From Bacillus alkalisoli (lineage in GTDB: Bacteria > Bacillota > Bacilli > Bacillales > Bacillaceae_I): a stretch of 64,000 nucleotides of DNA. Under the pieces are notes generated by a model. It was not told the DNA's origin. It searched no databases and saw only the letters and a program-made list of their open reading frames with translations. Both the position numbers and the translations under genes were made by a program. Below are positions 1 through 8,717 of the stretch, piece by piece. Every line of letters starts with the position of its first letter. The stretch's first letter is position 1. Location of the stretch: positions 2,002,665 to 2,066,664 of the forward strand of contig NZ_KZ454944.1 of NCBI RefSeq assembly GCF_002797415.1, given 5' to 3'.

Positions 1-395
1 CATATGCAATGGAAACGTTCCACGAAACATATGACTTTTATGTAACACCAACAACTGCATTTCCTGCTTCTAAAATAGGGGAGCATGACTTAAAAACTGT
101 TGAAAAGATAGCGTTAAATGTCACAGGTAGGATGGGTACAGCTAAAATACTAAAGAAAATGGGAATAGTGGACCAACTTGCTGAAGATAGCTTAAAACGA
201 GTACCATTTACACAGCTAGCTAACTTAACCGGACAACCGGCAATGTCAGTTCCTGTACACATATCAAAAGAAGGATTGCCAGTTGGTGTACAATTCATGG
301 CGGCAAGAGGCAAAGAGCATTTACTAATCCAAATGGCTGCCCAAATCGAACAATCCGTACTATGGGTTGGCATGAAAGGTAATCCAATGATGTAA
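1..395 (+). CDS. Amidase signature family protein, C-terminal part only
   Basis: This is the last roughly 130 residues of an amidase whose beginning lies before the window; the reading frame is open from the left edge. The part seen holds the usual C-terminal signature of amidase-signature hydrolases: a 'PFTQLANLTGQPAMSVP' stretch followed by 'GLPVGVQFMA'. This forms the wall of the substrate pocket in GatA-like enzymes. The Ser-Ser-Lys catalytic residues would lie upstream and cannot be checked. Family members hydrolyse amide bonds in the cytoplasm; the substrate here is unknown. A strong terminator follows directly. It is not clearly GatA, because no gatB follows. Confidence 0.8.
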   Translation, partial: YAMETFHETYDFYVTPTTAFPASKIGEHDLKTVEKIALNVTGRMGTAKILKKMGIVDQLAEDSLKRVPFTQLANLTGQPAMSVPVHISKEGLPVGVQFMAARGKEHLLIQMAAQIEQSVLWVGMKGNPMM

Positions 396-406
396 TTGTA
401 ATTATT

Positions 407-456
407 ACAAGAATATTAATGATGCCTAGCACATTTAATATTCTTGTGATTTTTTT
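407..456 (+). terminator. Rho-independent terminator of the amidase gene
   Basis: A 13-bp perfect stem (ACAAGAATATTAA with its complement) is followed by seven T. The loop holds 'GATGCCTAGCAC', which resembles the GTGCCTGGCAC palindromes flanking the germination operon. Confidence 0.85.
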
Positions 457-579
457 GTTGCTTTTGTAACAATTAGTAGTTATTTTGGTCATAATGTTTA
501 GGTGAAGAGTAAATTATTTTCATAGTGAGAGCTGATTTTGTATGATAGATGGTAAAGACAAGTTTTTTAGGAGGTAGAG

Positions 580-1668
580 ATGCTTAAGAGAATTACCGTT
601 TTATTTATAGTAATGATTATTGTTGGTTGTAGTTCAGCCCAACAGGAACAGGATAATGTAGATTCAGAAAAAACAGTAAATAGTAATATTCAAGTTTTGA
701 ACGAAGAAATCCTGGGAGAGAACCTTGAAATACCTTGGTCTATTACTAAAGCAAGTGACACTTTCTATATAACAGAACGTGGAGGTTCTATCGTAAGAGT
801 TTCGAATGGACAAGTAGATCGAGAATCCGTGAACTTATCAGAGCCAGTACTTTCAATTGGGGAAGGTGGTTTACTAGGATTAGAGCTTCACCACGACTTT
901 GAAAATAACAAATTAGCTTTTATCTATCATACATATGGCACGGAAAAAGATGTGAAAAATAGAGTCGTGTTAGTAGAAAAGACAGAAAACGGATGGCAAG
1001 AAAGAAATGTTTTGTTAGATAATATTAAAGGAGCAAGAATTCATAACGGTGGTCGAATGAAGATTGGTGCTGACAATAAATTATATGTAACGACGGGTGA
1101 TGCTAGCGATACTTCGTTATCTCAAGAACGAGATGATCTGGCTGGCAGTATCCTTCGTATGAATTTAGATGGTTCTGTTCCTAATGATAACCCTTTTCCT
1201 TCATCGTATGTTTATTCTTATGGACATCGTAACCCTCAAGGACTTGCGTGGGATGTTTCAAACAATATCATGTATGCTTCCGAACATGGACCTTCTGGCC
1301 GTGATGAAATTAATATCATTGAAGCCGGAAAAAATTATGGTTGGCCAATTATAACAGGTGATGAAGAACAAGAAAGTATGGTGTCGCCACTCTTTCATTC
1401 TGGAAGCGACACATGGGCTCCTTCGGGAATGGCTTATAGAGACGGTGTGTTATATGTTGCAGGCCTAAGAGGAAATAATGTTTATGCATTTGATCTAGAA
1501 AAGAAAACAGTCCATGAACTTTGGAATGGTGTAGGCCGCATTAGAGATATACGCTTATCCGAAAAAGGATTATACATTATTACAAATAACACAGATGGAC
1601 GTGGCGTGTTATCACCAGGTGACGATAAACTAATCCACCTAGAGTTAGTCAAATCAACCGAAAGCTAA
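580..1668 (+). CDS. PQQ-dependent sugar dehydrogenase family lipoprotein
   Basis: This is a 362-residue beta-propeller protein of the glucose/sorbosone dehydrogenase (GSDH, YliI/Asd-like) family, which oxidises sugars outside the cell using PQQ. A lipoprotein signal peptide is visible, with lipobox IVGC and the lipidated Cys at residue 17, so it should be anchored on the outer face of the membrane. Family motifs are 'HNGGRMKIGADNKLYV', 'YGHRNPQGLAWD' and 'SEHGPSGRDEINI', which carry catalytic-His and PQQ/calcium regions in relatives. The start is set by AGGAGG six bases upstream of the ATG. It is monocistronic, with its own terminator. Many Bacillus members lack known PQQ synthesis, so the in vivo substrate and even the use of PQQ are uncertain. 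Confidence 0.85.
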   Translation: MLKRITVLFIVMIIVGCSSAQQEQDNVDSEKTVNSNIQVLNEEILGENLEIPWSITKASDTFYITERGGSIVRVSNGQVDRESVNLSEPVLSIGEGGLLGLELHHDFENNKLAFIYHTYGTEKDVKNRVVLVEKTENGWQERNVLLDNIKGARIHNGGRMKIGADNKLYVTTGDASDTSLSQERDDLAGSILRMNLDGSVPNDNPFPSSYVYSYGHRNPQGLAWDVSNNIMYASEHGPSGRDEINIIEAGKNYGWPIITGDEEQESMVSPLFHSGSDTWAPSGMAYRDGVLYVAGLRGNNVYAFDLEKKTVHELWNGVGRIRDIRLSEKGLYIITNNTDGRGVLSPGDDKLIHLELVKSTES

Positions 1669-1698
1669 CAGAAAGACAATTCAAAACACCTTTATCTT

Positions 1699-1734
1699 AA
1701 AGACTATCTTTCACAAAGAAAGGTAGTCTTTTCC
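1699..1734 (+). terminator. Rho-independent terminator of the sugar dehydrogenase gene
   Basis: An AAAGACTATCTTTC stem and its near-perfect complement are followed by TTTTCC. Confidence 0.8.
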
Positions 1735-1740
1735 ATATTA

Positions 1741-1763
1741 TTACATGTGCCTGGCACCTGTAA
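1741..1763. repeat. GTGCCTGGCAC palindromic repeat, copy 1
   Basis: An imperfect 23-bp palindrome centred on GTGCCTGGCAC with TTACA/TGTAA outer arms. A second copy lies at 5569-5591, so the two bracket the gerA-gerB-gerC operon. There is no T-run, so it is not an ordinary terminator. Confidence 0.7.
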
Positions 1764-1848
1764 TAATATAGAAATATTTTTGGTAACTTTTGTTTTGTTT
1801 GGGTAAGCTAATTGAAATGAAAATAGCATTTTTTGTGAGTTAGGTGAG

Positions 1849-3378
1849 ATGATGAAAAGAAGATGGTTGCATAAGAAATACATTTTCGAAGAAAAACGAA
1901 AACTTGCTAAGGAACAGGACAAAGTAGCAAGTTATTTTTTATATAAGCTAAAAAAGTCTAATGACTTTATTAGTTCGTTTAACGAATTTGCAAATACACC
2001 TTATCACATCTATTATATAGATTCCTTAATAGATACAGATATTATCCATCGTGATATTTTGACGTATTTAAATGAAAAGGAATATAAAACTCTAGAAGAA
2101 GTTATGCAAGCTATTCCAATTGAAAATTCATTTATTACTAAAAATGAAGCAAAAATAGAAGATCAATTATTAAATGGACATGTGGCAGTTCAATTGAACG
2201 AAGAAGACGAGGAATGCTTACTACTTCCGGCTGAAAAAAGAAAAGGGAGAACCGTTTCCCTTCCAGAAGTTGAGTTTAGTGTAGTTGGACCGAAAGAAGC
2301 TTTTACAGAATCATTAAACACAAACATAAATCTTGTAAGAAAAAGAATACCTATCCCTGAATTAGAAGTAAAAGAATTTACGGTTGGAAAGTTATCCAAA
2401 ACGAAAGTTGCTGTATTATCCATACATGGTATTGCCAATCAAGAAAACGTAAACACTGTAATCCAGCGAATTGAAGATATTCGATTTGACCAAATAAATG
2501 ATAGTTCGTACATCACTCAGCTTATTCAAGATAACAATAACTCACCATTTCCTCAGTTTATTGATACGGAAAGACCAGATCGAATTGCAGCAGTTCTTGC
2601 AGAGGGAAAGGTAGTCATACTTGCAGATGGCGCACCACATGGCCTCATTGGCCCAACAACATTAATTGAATTTTTTTCGGCTTTTGAAGACTATTTTCTT
2701 AACTGGATTTTAGCTTCTTTTTTCCGAATTATTCGTTTCTTAGCCGTTATATTTTCCATTTTAGTTACACCAATTTACGTGGCTGTCCTAACATATCATT
2801 ATGAATTAATTCCAAAAGATTTAGTAAGCACGCTTGTCACTTCTAGAAGTGCGATACCATTACCTCCTTTTTTAGAGGCCATGATATTAGAGTTAGCCAT
2901 TGAGCTATTAAGAGAAGCTGGAGCGCGTCTACCTACAAAAGTTGGTCAGACAATCGGTATCGTTGGCGGGATTGTTATTGGTACTGCATCAGTAGAAGCT
3001 GGATTGACAAGTAACGTGCTTTTAATTATTGTCGCGTTATCCGCACTTGCATCGTTTACGACTCCAGTTTATCAAATGGGTAATACGATACGTTTAATTC
3101 GCTTCCCATTTTTACTACTTGCTCACATTTGGGGATTACTTGGAGTAGGCATATGCTTTTGTTTCTTAATCATTCATTTGTTAAGGCTCACATCATTAGG
3201 CAGACCGTTTTTAGAACCTGTTTATCCATTAAGGTTGCCGGACTTAAAAGATTCGTTTATTCGTTTACCGTTCCAATTACAGACGAAGCGCCCAATCGAA
3301 ACACAATCAGAAGAAACAATTCGTTTTGAAAATAAAGAAAAGAAGAAGTTAAAAGATATTGATGAATATTCAACTTAG
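1849..3378 (+). CDS. Spore germination receptor subunit A (GerA family)
   Basis: A 509-residue GerA/GerKA-family protein. A hydrophilic N-terminal domain of roughly 270 residues is followed by about five membrane segments and a basic cytoplasmic tail. The conserved 'ADGAPHGLIGPTTLIEFF' and 'GAPLP-like SAIPLPPFLEA' regions, and 'LREAGARLPTKVGQTIGIVGG', are hallmark GerA segments. With the B and C subunits it forms a germinant receptor in the inner spore membrane that starts germination on nutrient sensing. Two ATG codons stand in tandem at 1849 and 1852; the AGGTGAG site is better spaced for the second. It is the first gene of a three-gene operon; spore receptors are normally transcribed in the forespore by sigma-G. 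The germinant cannot be deduced. Confidence 0.92.
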   Translation: MMKRRWLHKKYIFEEKRKLAKEQDKVASYFLYKLKKSNDFISSFNEFANTPYHIYYIDSLIDTDIIHRDILTYLNEKEYKTLEEVMQAIPIENSFITKNEAKIEDQLLNGHVAVQLNEEDEECLLLPAEKRKGRTVSLPEVEFSVVGPKEAFTESLNTNINLVRKRIPIPELEVKEFTVGKLSKTKVAVLSIHGIANQENVNTVIQRIEDIRFDQINDSSYITQLIQDNNNSPFPQFIDTERPDRIAAVLAEGKVVILADGAPHGLIGPTTLIEFFSAFEDYFLNWILASFFRIIRFLAVIFSILVTPIYVAVLTYHYELIPKDLVSTLVTSRSAIPLPPFLEAMILELAIELLREAGARLPTKVGQTIGIVGGIVIGTASVEAGLTSNVLLIIVALSALASFTTPVYQMGNTIRLIRFPFLLLAHIWGLLGVGICFCFLIIHLLRLTSLGRPFLEPVYPLRLPDLKDSFIRLPFQLQTKRPIETQSEETIRFENKEKKKLKDIDEYST

Positions 3379-3390
3379 GATGGTTTGTCT

Positions 3391-4482
3391 ATGAACAAAC
3401 AAATACATGCATCATTCCAAATATCACCTTTTATTGTTTTGTTTTTAATCCATTCTGTTCAAGTCGGCGTTGGAATATTAGGCTTTCAACAAAGTTTAGT
3501 GAAAAATGCCGGAAATGATAGTTGGATTGCTGTATTAATAGCTGGAGTTTCAGTCCATCTCGTTATTTGGATTATGTATATGCTTTTAAACCGAGCGCAA
3601 ATGGATTTAATAGAGATTCATAAAAAAATCTTCGGGAAATTAGTCGGTAATTTCTTAAGTATTATTTGGATTGTGTATTATATTTTGTCTGGAATGACGA
3701 TTATTTTTTCATATTTTGAAGTTATTAGAGTTTGGATGTTTCCTGATATAAGTGTTTTTTGGATGAGCATTGCTTTTTTAACGCTCATCATGTATACATT
3801 ATTCGGCGGGTTTAGAACGGTCGCAGGTATTTGTTTCTTAGGGGTAGTAATCCCTGCTTATTTATTTTTAACTTTTCTATTTCCAATTCCTTATTCTGAT
3901 ATAGAGTCTCTTTTCCCAATTTGGAATCATAGTCCAATTGAAATTTTAAAAGCAACTAAAGAAGTGTCGTTCAGTTTTCTTGGATTCTCAACGTTACTTT
4001 TCTTTTATCCATTTGTGAAAGATGCAAAAAAATCTCAGAAGTGGGCACATATTGGTGCTTTCATAACAACAATGACATATTTTTTCATTACCATCATTTC
4101 GTTAGGTTATTTTAGTGAAGAGCAATTAACAAAGCAACTATGGGCCACCTTAACGCTTTGGAAAATAGCAGAAATGCCAATAGCGGAAAGGTTTGAGTAT
4201 ATTGGGATTACATCATGGACGTTAATAATATTACCTAACTTATGCTTAGCGTTTTGGGTAGCATCACGCGGGTTGAAACAGATTATCGGTATGAAACAAA
4301 AAAATACAACAATTGTCGTATTGTTAATAGTGCTTGCTTCTAGCTTTTATTTTAAAGGTAGAAAGGAAGTAGTACTATTAGGAACCGTTACTTCACAAAT
4401 AGGTATCTTTTGTGATTTCATTTACATTCCACTATTGTTTGTTTTTTATATCATTATTACTAAGTGGAGGAAAAAGAAATGA
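3391..4482 (+). CDS. Spore germination receptor subunit B (GerB family transporter-like)
   Basis: A 363-residue protein with about ten membrane helices, of the GerAB family (APC superfamily fold). In related receptors this subunit holds the amino-acid or other nutrient binding site. The start is ATG 3391, preceded by AGGATGG at 3377; a TTG six bases earlier is less well placed. The gene begins 12 bases after gerA and ends overlapping gerC in an ATGA junction, so the three are translationally coupled. Its length is normal for the family and no disruption is seen. Confidence 0.92.
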   Translation: MNKQIHASFQISPFIVLFLIHSVQVGVGILGFQQSLVKNAGNDSWIAVLIAGVSVHLVIWIMYMLLNRAQMDLIEIHKKIFGKLVGNFLSIIWIVYYILSGMTIIFSYFEVIRVWMFPDISVFWMSIAFLTLIMYTLFGGFRTVAGICFLGVVIPAYLFLTFLFPIPYSDIESLFPIWNHSPIEILKATKEVSFSFLGFSTLLFFYPFVKDAKKSQKWAHIGAFITTMTYFFITIISLGYFSEEQLTKQLWATLTLWKIAEMPIAERFEYIGITSWTLIILPNLCLAFWVASRGLKQIIGMKQKNTTIVVLLIVLASSFYFKGRKEVVLLGTVTSQIGIFCDFIYIPLLFVFYIIITKWRKKK

Positions 4483-5549
4483 AAACAATTAGTAAATTAT
4501 TCATTATTTCCTTCCTATTAACAGGATGTATTAATCAAGAAATATTAGATGATGTTCAATTAGTAACAGCAGTCGGATATGATTTGACAGAAGAAGGTTT
4601 AATTGAGGCGACAGCAGTTTTTCCGAGTTATAGTCCAGATAAATTAGTGAAAAATAACGCTTTAACGGAAAGTGCAAAATTAAGTAAAGATATTCGTGAC
4701 AAAATAGATAGAATGTCACCGAAGCCTTTAGTGAGCGGAAAAATAGAAGTAGCACTATTTAGTGAAGCTATTGCAAAACAAGGAATTATCAATATTTTGG
4801 ATACATTTATTAGAGATCCCACTACAGGAGCGCGAATGTATTTAGCAGTAGTGGAAGGTGACGTGGAAAATAAACTAAACAAACAGTATAGTGATATTGA
4901 TAATGGTATGTTTTTTTCCGATTTAATTGAACATAACATTGATTTAGGAATTATTCCGAGAACAAACTTGCAAATTTTCACCAAATCATACTATGCAGAA
5001 GGGCGCGATCCAGTATTACCGTTTCTTACGTTACAAAGCAACAAAGCTTTTATTGAAGGAATCGCGTTGTTTAAAGAAGATAAATATGTTGGAAAGTTAC
5101 AAGGAGAATTTAATTATATTTTTAAAATGCTTTATGAGAAAAACGTAAATTATACAGTTGTTACAGTAGACCTAGAAAATGACGGTAGCAGTACTTCCGT
5201 TATAAATGTATCTTCAAAAAGAGAGTTGAAAATAAAAGATGCTCTTACAAATCCAATTATTCAATTGAAAGTAACTACAGATTCCATAATTAGAGAGTAT
5301 AGTGGAGGTGAATTAGATAAAGATTTAATTAAAGAAATTGAAAAGAAAATGGAAGAACAAATCAAATTAGAAGCAGAACAAATGATAGCCTTTTTTCAGA
5401 AGCTAGAAATAGACCCACTCGGTATAGGTTATAAAGTTAAACATCAACACCGAAATTGGGACAAAGAAAAGTGGAATCAACTATACCCAAATGCCTCAGT
5501 AGAAATAGAAGTAGACGTCATCATCAACGAAACAGGCGTCATAAACTAA
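4479..5549 (+). CDS. Spore germination receptor lipoprotein subunit C (GerC family)
   Basis: A 356-residue Ger(x)C family lipoprotein with signal peptide and lipobox LTGC (Cys 17). Family features follow: 'AVGYDLTEEGLIEATAVFPSY' near the N-terminus, and a C-terminal domain ending in the 'DPLGIGYKVKHQHRNWDKEKW' region. The start ATG 4479 overlaps the gerB stop as ATGA and has GGAGG nine bases upstream; an upstream GTG at 4464 would bury the signal peptide. It completes a canonical A-B-C receptor. No terminator with a T-run follows; a GGTGCCTGGCACC palindrome lies 20 bases downstream. Confidence 0.93.
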   Translation: MKTISKLFIISFLLTGCINQEILDDVQLVTAVGYDLTEEGLIEATAVFPSYSPDKLVKNNALTESAKLSKDIRDKIDRMSPKPLVSGKIEVALFSEAIAKQGIINILDTFIRDPTTGARMYLAVVEGDVENKLNKQYSDIDNGMFFSDLIEHNIDLGIIPRTNLQIFTKSYYAEGRDPVLPFLTLQSNKAFIEGIALFKEDKYVGKLQGEFNYIFKMLYEKNVNYTVVTVDLENDGSSTSVINVSSKRELKIKDALTNPIIQLKVTTDSIIREYSGGELDKDLIKEIEKKMEEQIKLEAEQMIAFFQKLEIDPLGIGYKVKHQHRNWDKEKWNQLYPNASVEIEVDVIINETGVIN

Positions 5550-5568
5550 CCTTAAATATTACAAAAAA

Positions 5569-5591
5569 TTACAGGTGCCTGGCACCTTTAA
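5569..5591. repeat. GTGCCTGGCAC palindromic repeat, copy 2
   Basis: TTACAGGTGCCTGGCACC followed by TTTAA, nearly identical to the copy at 1741-1763. It sits just past gerC and lacks a U-tract. Confidence 0.7.
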
Positions 5592-5690
5592 CCGTTTTGA
5601 CATCTATTAATCTAGTTATCAGTTAGCTGTATATTAATTGTGATAAACTTGTATCGTATGATAAGATTCTTTAAAAGTACTTTATACATG

Positions 5691-6062
5691 AGTGAGTTTC
5701 ATAATGTACAATTACTAAACGAAAAACGAATATTAAACCTATTCTTAAATAATTAAGGTTTTATATCGAACGTTATTTAATTATAAGCTATGTTAAAACT
5801 TAGTGTTGATTATTTAGTACTAGTACCTGTTGATTTCCTCCGTGCAAGGCTGAGACTCCTGCGGGAGAAGCGGGGAGCGGGAGACCCACAGGCGCATGCG
5901 CCGAGGAGTAGGTTTTTTCACGACAGTGAAAATAACCTTCCTTTTACCGCCCGCGGAAAGCGAAGTCTTGCACGCAAATCAACAACGAACTTTAACACAG
6001 CCTAATTATAATAACAGAACATTCGTTTTTCACTAAACGAACAGTAATTATGGAATTAATTC
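5691..6062. repeat. AT-rich palindromic element (family B), copy 1, interrupted by a family A element
   Basis: The two outer parts (5691-5786 and 6003-6062) join to match the intact copy at 8924-9072 read in reverse. They share the TTTCATAAT ends, the AAAAACGAATA arm and an internal 'TTATATCGAACGTTATTTAA' stretch. The GC-rich element at 5787-6002 is inserted in the middle. This region of about 550 bp has no gene. A short open frame across the insert is not coding. Confidence 0.85.
5787..6002 (+). mobile_element. GC-rich MITE-like element (family A), copy 1, with 9-bp target duplication
   Basis: About 216 bp. Its ends are inverted repeats (GCTATGTTAAAA at the left, the complement of GGCTGTGTTAAAG at the right). 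It is flanked on both sides by TAATTATAA (5778-5786 and 6003-6011), as expected of a target-site duplication. The core carries GACTCCTGCGGGAG, GACCC-CACAGGCGC, GCGCCGAGGAG and CCCGCGGAAAGCG. Inner arms GTTGATTT...CGTGCAAG pair with CTTGCACG...AAATCAAC. A side hairpin TTTTTTCACGACAGTGAAAA is shared only with copy 2. It encodes no protein, so movement would need a transposase in trans. Confidence 0.85.
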
Positions 6063-6101
6063 ACATAAATAACAATATCCAACTAGAAAGTAGGGTTCTA
6101 A

Positions 6102-7076
6102 ATGCAAATAGAATTTATTAAATGCCACGGTTCAGGTAATGATTTTATCATGATTGATGAAAAGAAAAAGAACTATCGATTTACAGAAGAGCAGAGAGTG
6201 GAATTGTCTAAGTCTTTTTGCAGCAGAAATAGTACAATAGGTGCGGATGGCATTCTTTTTTTATCAAAAAGTGAAGTTGCTGATGCGAAGTATCGAATGT
6301 TTAATCCAGACGGTTCCGAAGCAGAAATGTGTGGAAACGGTTTACGATGTGCAGCAAGGTTTATCATTGATCAACTTGGGAAAGGTGTAGTGCAAATTGA
6401 AACAATGAAAGCTATTTTAGAAGTGAAAAAAGTAGATGATATTTATGATGAGATTGATACGTATCAAGTAGAAATATCGCCAGTTTCATTGCATTTACAA
6501 ACACTACCTATGGAGTTGAATAATAAAGTGGAGTTAAAAGATGAGAAGATTGAAGCTATATCTTCTGATTTAACTTTTACTGGACTAAGTGTACCAAATC
6601 CCCACATCGTTACGATAGTGGAAGAGTACGATGAAATGTATTTTAAAGAAGTAGCGGAAAAAGCTAATAATAATAAAGACGTTTTTCCAAAAGGGGTAAA
6701 CGTTAGTTTTGTGAAACCTCTTGAAAACTCTTCTATCTTTGTTTTAACTTACGAACGAGGTGTAGGATTTACGAACGCTTGTGGTACAGCTATGTCTGCT
6801 TCAAGCCTTGTTACTTGTGTACTTGGAATAAACAAAATAAACGATATTATCAATGTTTTTAACAAAGGTGGTATGGTACAGTGCGTAGTAAATAGTAAAG
6901 ATGATGGGGAGTATATCATCCATTTAATCGGAAACGCCACATATACATTTACAGCAAAAGCACAAATTGACTTTGCACAACCTAAAAACTTCATTTTAGA
7001 AGAAAAAACAGTCTTACAAGACGAAATAGATAAATATGATAAGTTAGTACAATTTGCAAAAGCACAAGTGGGATAA
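6102..7076 (+). CDS. dapF: Diaminopimelate epimerase
   Basis: It converts LL- to meso-diaminopimelate in the lysine and peptidoglycan precursor pathway, in the cytoplasm. Both catalytic cysteines are present: Cys77 in 'AEMCGNGLRC' and Cys227 in 'GFTNACGTAMSAS'. The N-terminal 'KCHGSGNDFIMID' motif is also present. At 324 residues it is longer than the usual 275-285; the excess lies in the segment around residues 110-155 and in a C-terminal tail of about 25 residues. This could mean a divergent paralogue rather than the only DapF of the genome. The RBS is weak (AGTAGGG). It is a single gene with its own terminator. Confidence 0.85.
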   Translation: MQIEFIKCHGSGNDFIMIDEKKKNYRFTEEQRVELSKSFCSRNSTIGADGILFLSKSEVADAKYRMFNPDGSEAEMCGNGLRCAARFIIDQLGKGVVQIETMKAILEVKKVDDIYDEIDTYQVEISPVSLHLQTLPMELNNKVELKDEKIEAISSDLTFTGLSVPNPHIVTIVEEYDEMYFKEVAEKANNNKDVFPKGVNVSFVKPLENSSIFVLTYERGVGFTNACGTAMSASSLVTCVLGINKINDIINVFNKGGMVQCVVNSKDDGEYIIHLIGNATYTFTAKAQIDFAQPKNFILEEKTVLQDEIDKYDKLVQFAKAQVG

Positions 7077-7097
7077 TACAACCAAACAATCCAGTTA

Positions 7098-7132
7098 AAC
7101 CAGGCCAACCAAACCGGCCTGGTTATTTTTAT
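7098..7132 (+). terminator. Rho-independent terminator of dapF
   Basis: A 9-bp stem AACCAGGCC/GGCCTGGTT with a 9-base loop, followed by ATTTTTATTT. Confidence 0.9.
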
Positions 7133-7174
7133 TTCAGGAACATTACAAGTGTCTCTACTATTCTCGTAATCTTA

Positions 7175-7204
7175 TTGACAGGAAAATGTTGTAAGTTATA
7201 TTAT
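7175..7204 (+). promoter_or_regulatory. Sigma-A promoter of the PadR operon
   Basis: A perfect TTGACA (7175-7180), an 18-base spacer and TATTAT (7199-7204). The dyad described next lies immediately downstream, overlapping the expected transcription start. Confidence 0.75.
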
Positions 7205-7205
7205 T

Positions 7206-7231
7206 ATGTAAAACGATATATCGTCAGACAT
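7206..7231. promoter_or_regulatory. Candidate PadR operator
   Basis: A perfectly symmetric dyad: ATGT, three bases, the 12-bp palindrome ACGATATATCGT, three bases, ACAT. Its centre is between 7218 and 7219. ATGT/ACAT half-sites are known for PadR-type regulators. The position over the transcription start suggests autorepression (inference). Confidence 0.65.
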
Positions 7232-7261
7232 AATACAATGGTATATGGAGGGGAGTTTGCA

Positions 7262-7591
7262 TTGAAACATGAACCTATAACAGAGGCAATGTATTACGTA
7301 TTGTTATCTTTGTATGAGCCGTTGCATGGTTATGCTGTATTAGAAAAAGTGAATCAACTCTCCAAAGGTAGAATAGATATAGGGCCAGGAACTTTGTATG
7401 GCATTTTAAAGAGATTACATGAGGTGGAACATTACATTTACTTAAAAGAGTCCGATGGAAGAAGAAAGGTATATGAAATAACCTTTAAAGGAAAAGAAGC
7501 ATTAGAACAAGAGTATTATAGAATTTCTAACTTGGTGTTGGACGGGAAAGTAATTCTAGAAAAAGGGGAAAGAGGATGGGGAAAAAGATAA
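7262..7591 (+). CDS. PadR family transcriptional regulator
   Basis: A 109-residue winged-helix regulator, PadR subfamily 2 size. 'LLSLYEPLHGYAVLEKV' and 'IGPGTLYGILKRLHEVEHYIYL' are the recognition-helix and wing region, and 'SDGRRKVYEIT' is typical. TTG 7262 is the likely start because GGAGGGGAG lies about eight bases upstream; the open frame extends further upstream only through the promoter. It overlaps the start of the DUF2812 gene by 16 bases, so both are co-translated. PadR-DUF2812 pairs are common in Firmicutes, where the regulator usually responds to membrane or drug stress; the signal here is unknown. Confidence 0.88.
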   Translation: MKHEPITEAMYYVLLSLYEPLHGYAVLEKVNQLSKGRIDIGPGTLYGILKRLHEVEHYIYLKESDGRRKVYEITFKGKEALEQEYYRISNLVLDGKVILEKGERGWGKR

Positions 7592-8712
7592 AAAGAAAAA
7601 TACACCTACTCGATTATTGGGACATACGAGAGCACGAGGCAATGTATGAACATATGGCGTCACAAGGTTGGAAACTAATGAAAATTAATAACTTCTACTC
7701 TGTTTTTGAGAAAACGGAACCTGTAAGTTGTACTTTTCGATATGATGTTTTCAAAAAAACAGACCACGAAAAATTCACCTTTTATCGTGATGCAGGTTGG
7801 GATCACATCGGTTCAAGGGCAAATATTCAATTCTTTAGAAGCGAAAATAACACGGAATTATTTACTGATCAGAAAGAGCATTTGGAAGCACTCAATAAAC
7901 TTAAAAGTTCACAAACTATTAGGACGATATTAATAGCCTTTTTAAGCATAATTATTATCATTATATCTTTAATTGGTCTGCAAATTAATCCTATTGGAAA
8001 TTATATAGATGACAATTTTCTATCCGGATTAATAATGATTTTTGGCTTTTCAGCTATTTCCTTTTATATGTTCACAGGAGTTCAAAAACTTAACAAGCTA
8101 TTAAAATACGTACATAACAAAGAGGTAGGCAAAAATAGGAAACCGTATCAATCAATTGAAAACCGTAATTTACTAATTATACTAATCGTGTTTTGTATAA
8201 GCGCTTTGAACTTAGCCATACCATATAATAATATGCAATCTTCATTCTGGCATACTCGGGTACCAGTGCCAAACGAAACCTTGCCTCTATTTCAATTGTC
8301 TGATGTAATACAGGAAAATCATATCTCAAGAATAGATGATGGTCATTCAAATTATTATGCAGAAAGTTCAAGTATACTTGTTCCGAAACAGTATCAATTA
8401 AAAGAGTATATAACCTTTAATGGAGAAACTTACTCACATATTTCATATGGATATGAATTGAGGAATGAACGGCTAGCAAAAAGGTTTTTTCCTACTTTAG
8501 TAGAATATAATTATGAAACACGAAATCCTCAACCTTATGAGCATGAGTGGTTTGATGAATTATGGATAGAAGAAACTACATATAGTCGTTCTTTTATTGC
8601 TCGTAAAGATGAAAAAGTATACTTAGTTCATTACAATGGTAATAATACAGTGGATGAAATGGTAAAGGCTTTTTATCAAAAACTAAAAACTAACTACCAA
8701 CACTTGAGGTGA
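7576..8712 (+). CDS. DUF2812 domain membrane protein
   Basis: A 378-residue protein. An N-terminal DUF2812 domain (about residues 1-105, with 'WDIREHEAMYEHMASQGWKL' and 'CTFRYDVFKK') is followed by two membrane helices (about 118-140 and 150-170), a third around 200-220, and an extracytoplasmic C-terminal domain of about 160 residues. Its partner PadR gene overlaps the start. DUF2812 proteins are almost always encoded next to PadR regulators. Their biochemical role is unknown; a membrane sensor or effector under PadR control is an inference from context. Confidence 0.8.
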   Translation: MGKKIKRKIHLLDYWDIREHEAMYEHMASQGWKLMKINNFYSVFEKTEPVSCTFRYDVFKKTDHEKFTFYRDAGWDHIGSRANIQFFRSENNTELFTDQKEHLEALNKLKSSQTIRTILIAFLSIIIIIISLIGLQINPIGNYIDDNFLSGLIMIFGFSAISFYMFTGVQKLNKLLKYVHNKEVGKNRKPYQSIENRNLLIILIVFCISALNLAIPYNNMQSSFWHTRVPVPNETLPLFQLSDVIQENHISRIDDGHSNYYAESSSILVPKQYQLKEYITFNGETYSHISYGYELRNERLAKRFFPTLVEYNYETRNPQPYEHEWFDELWIEETTYSRSFIARKDEKVYLVHYNGNNTVDEMVKAFYQKLKTNYQHLR

Positions 8713-8717
8713 ATTTA

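Noticed and set aside
5790-6005. 71-aa open frame
   Set aside because: It lies inside the family A element and is an effect of its GC-rich core; other copies are not open in the same frame.
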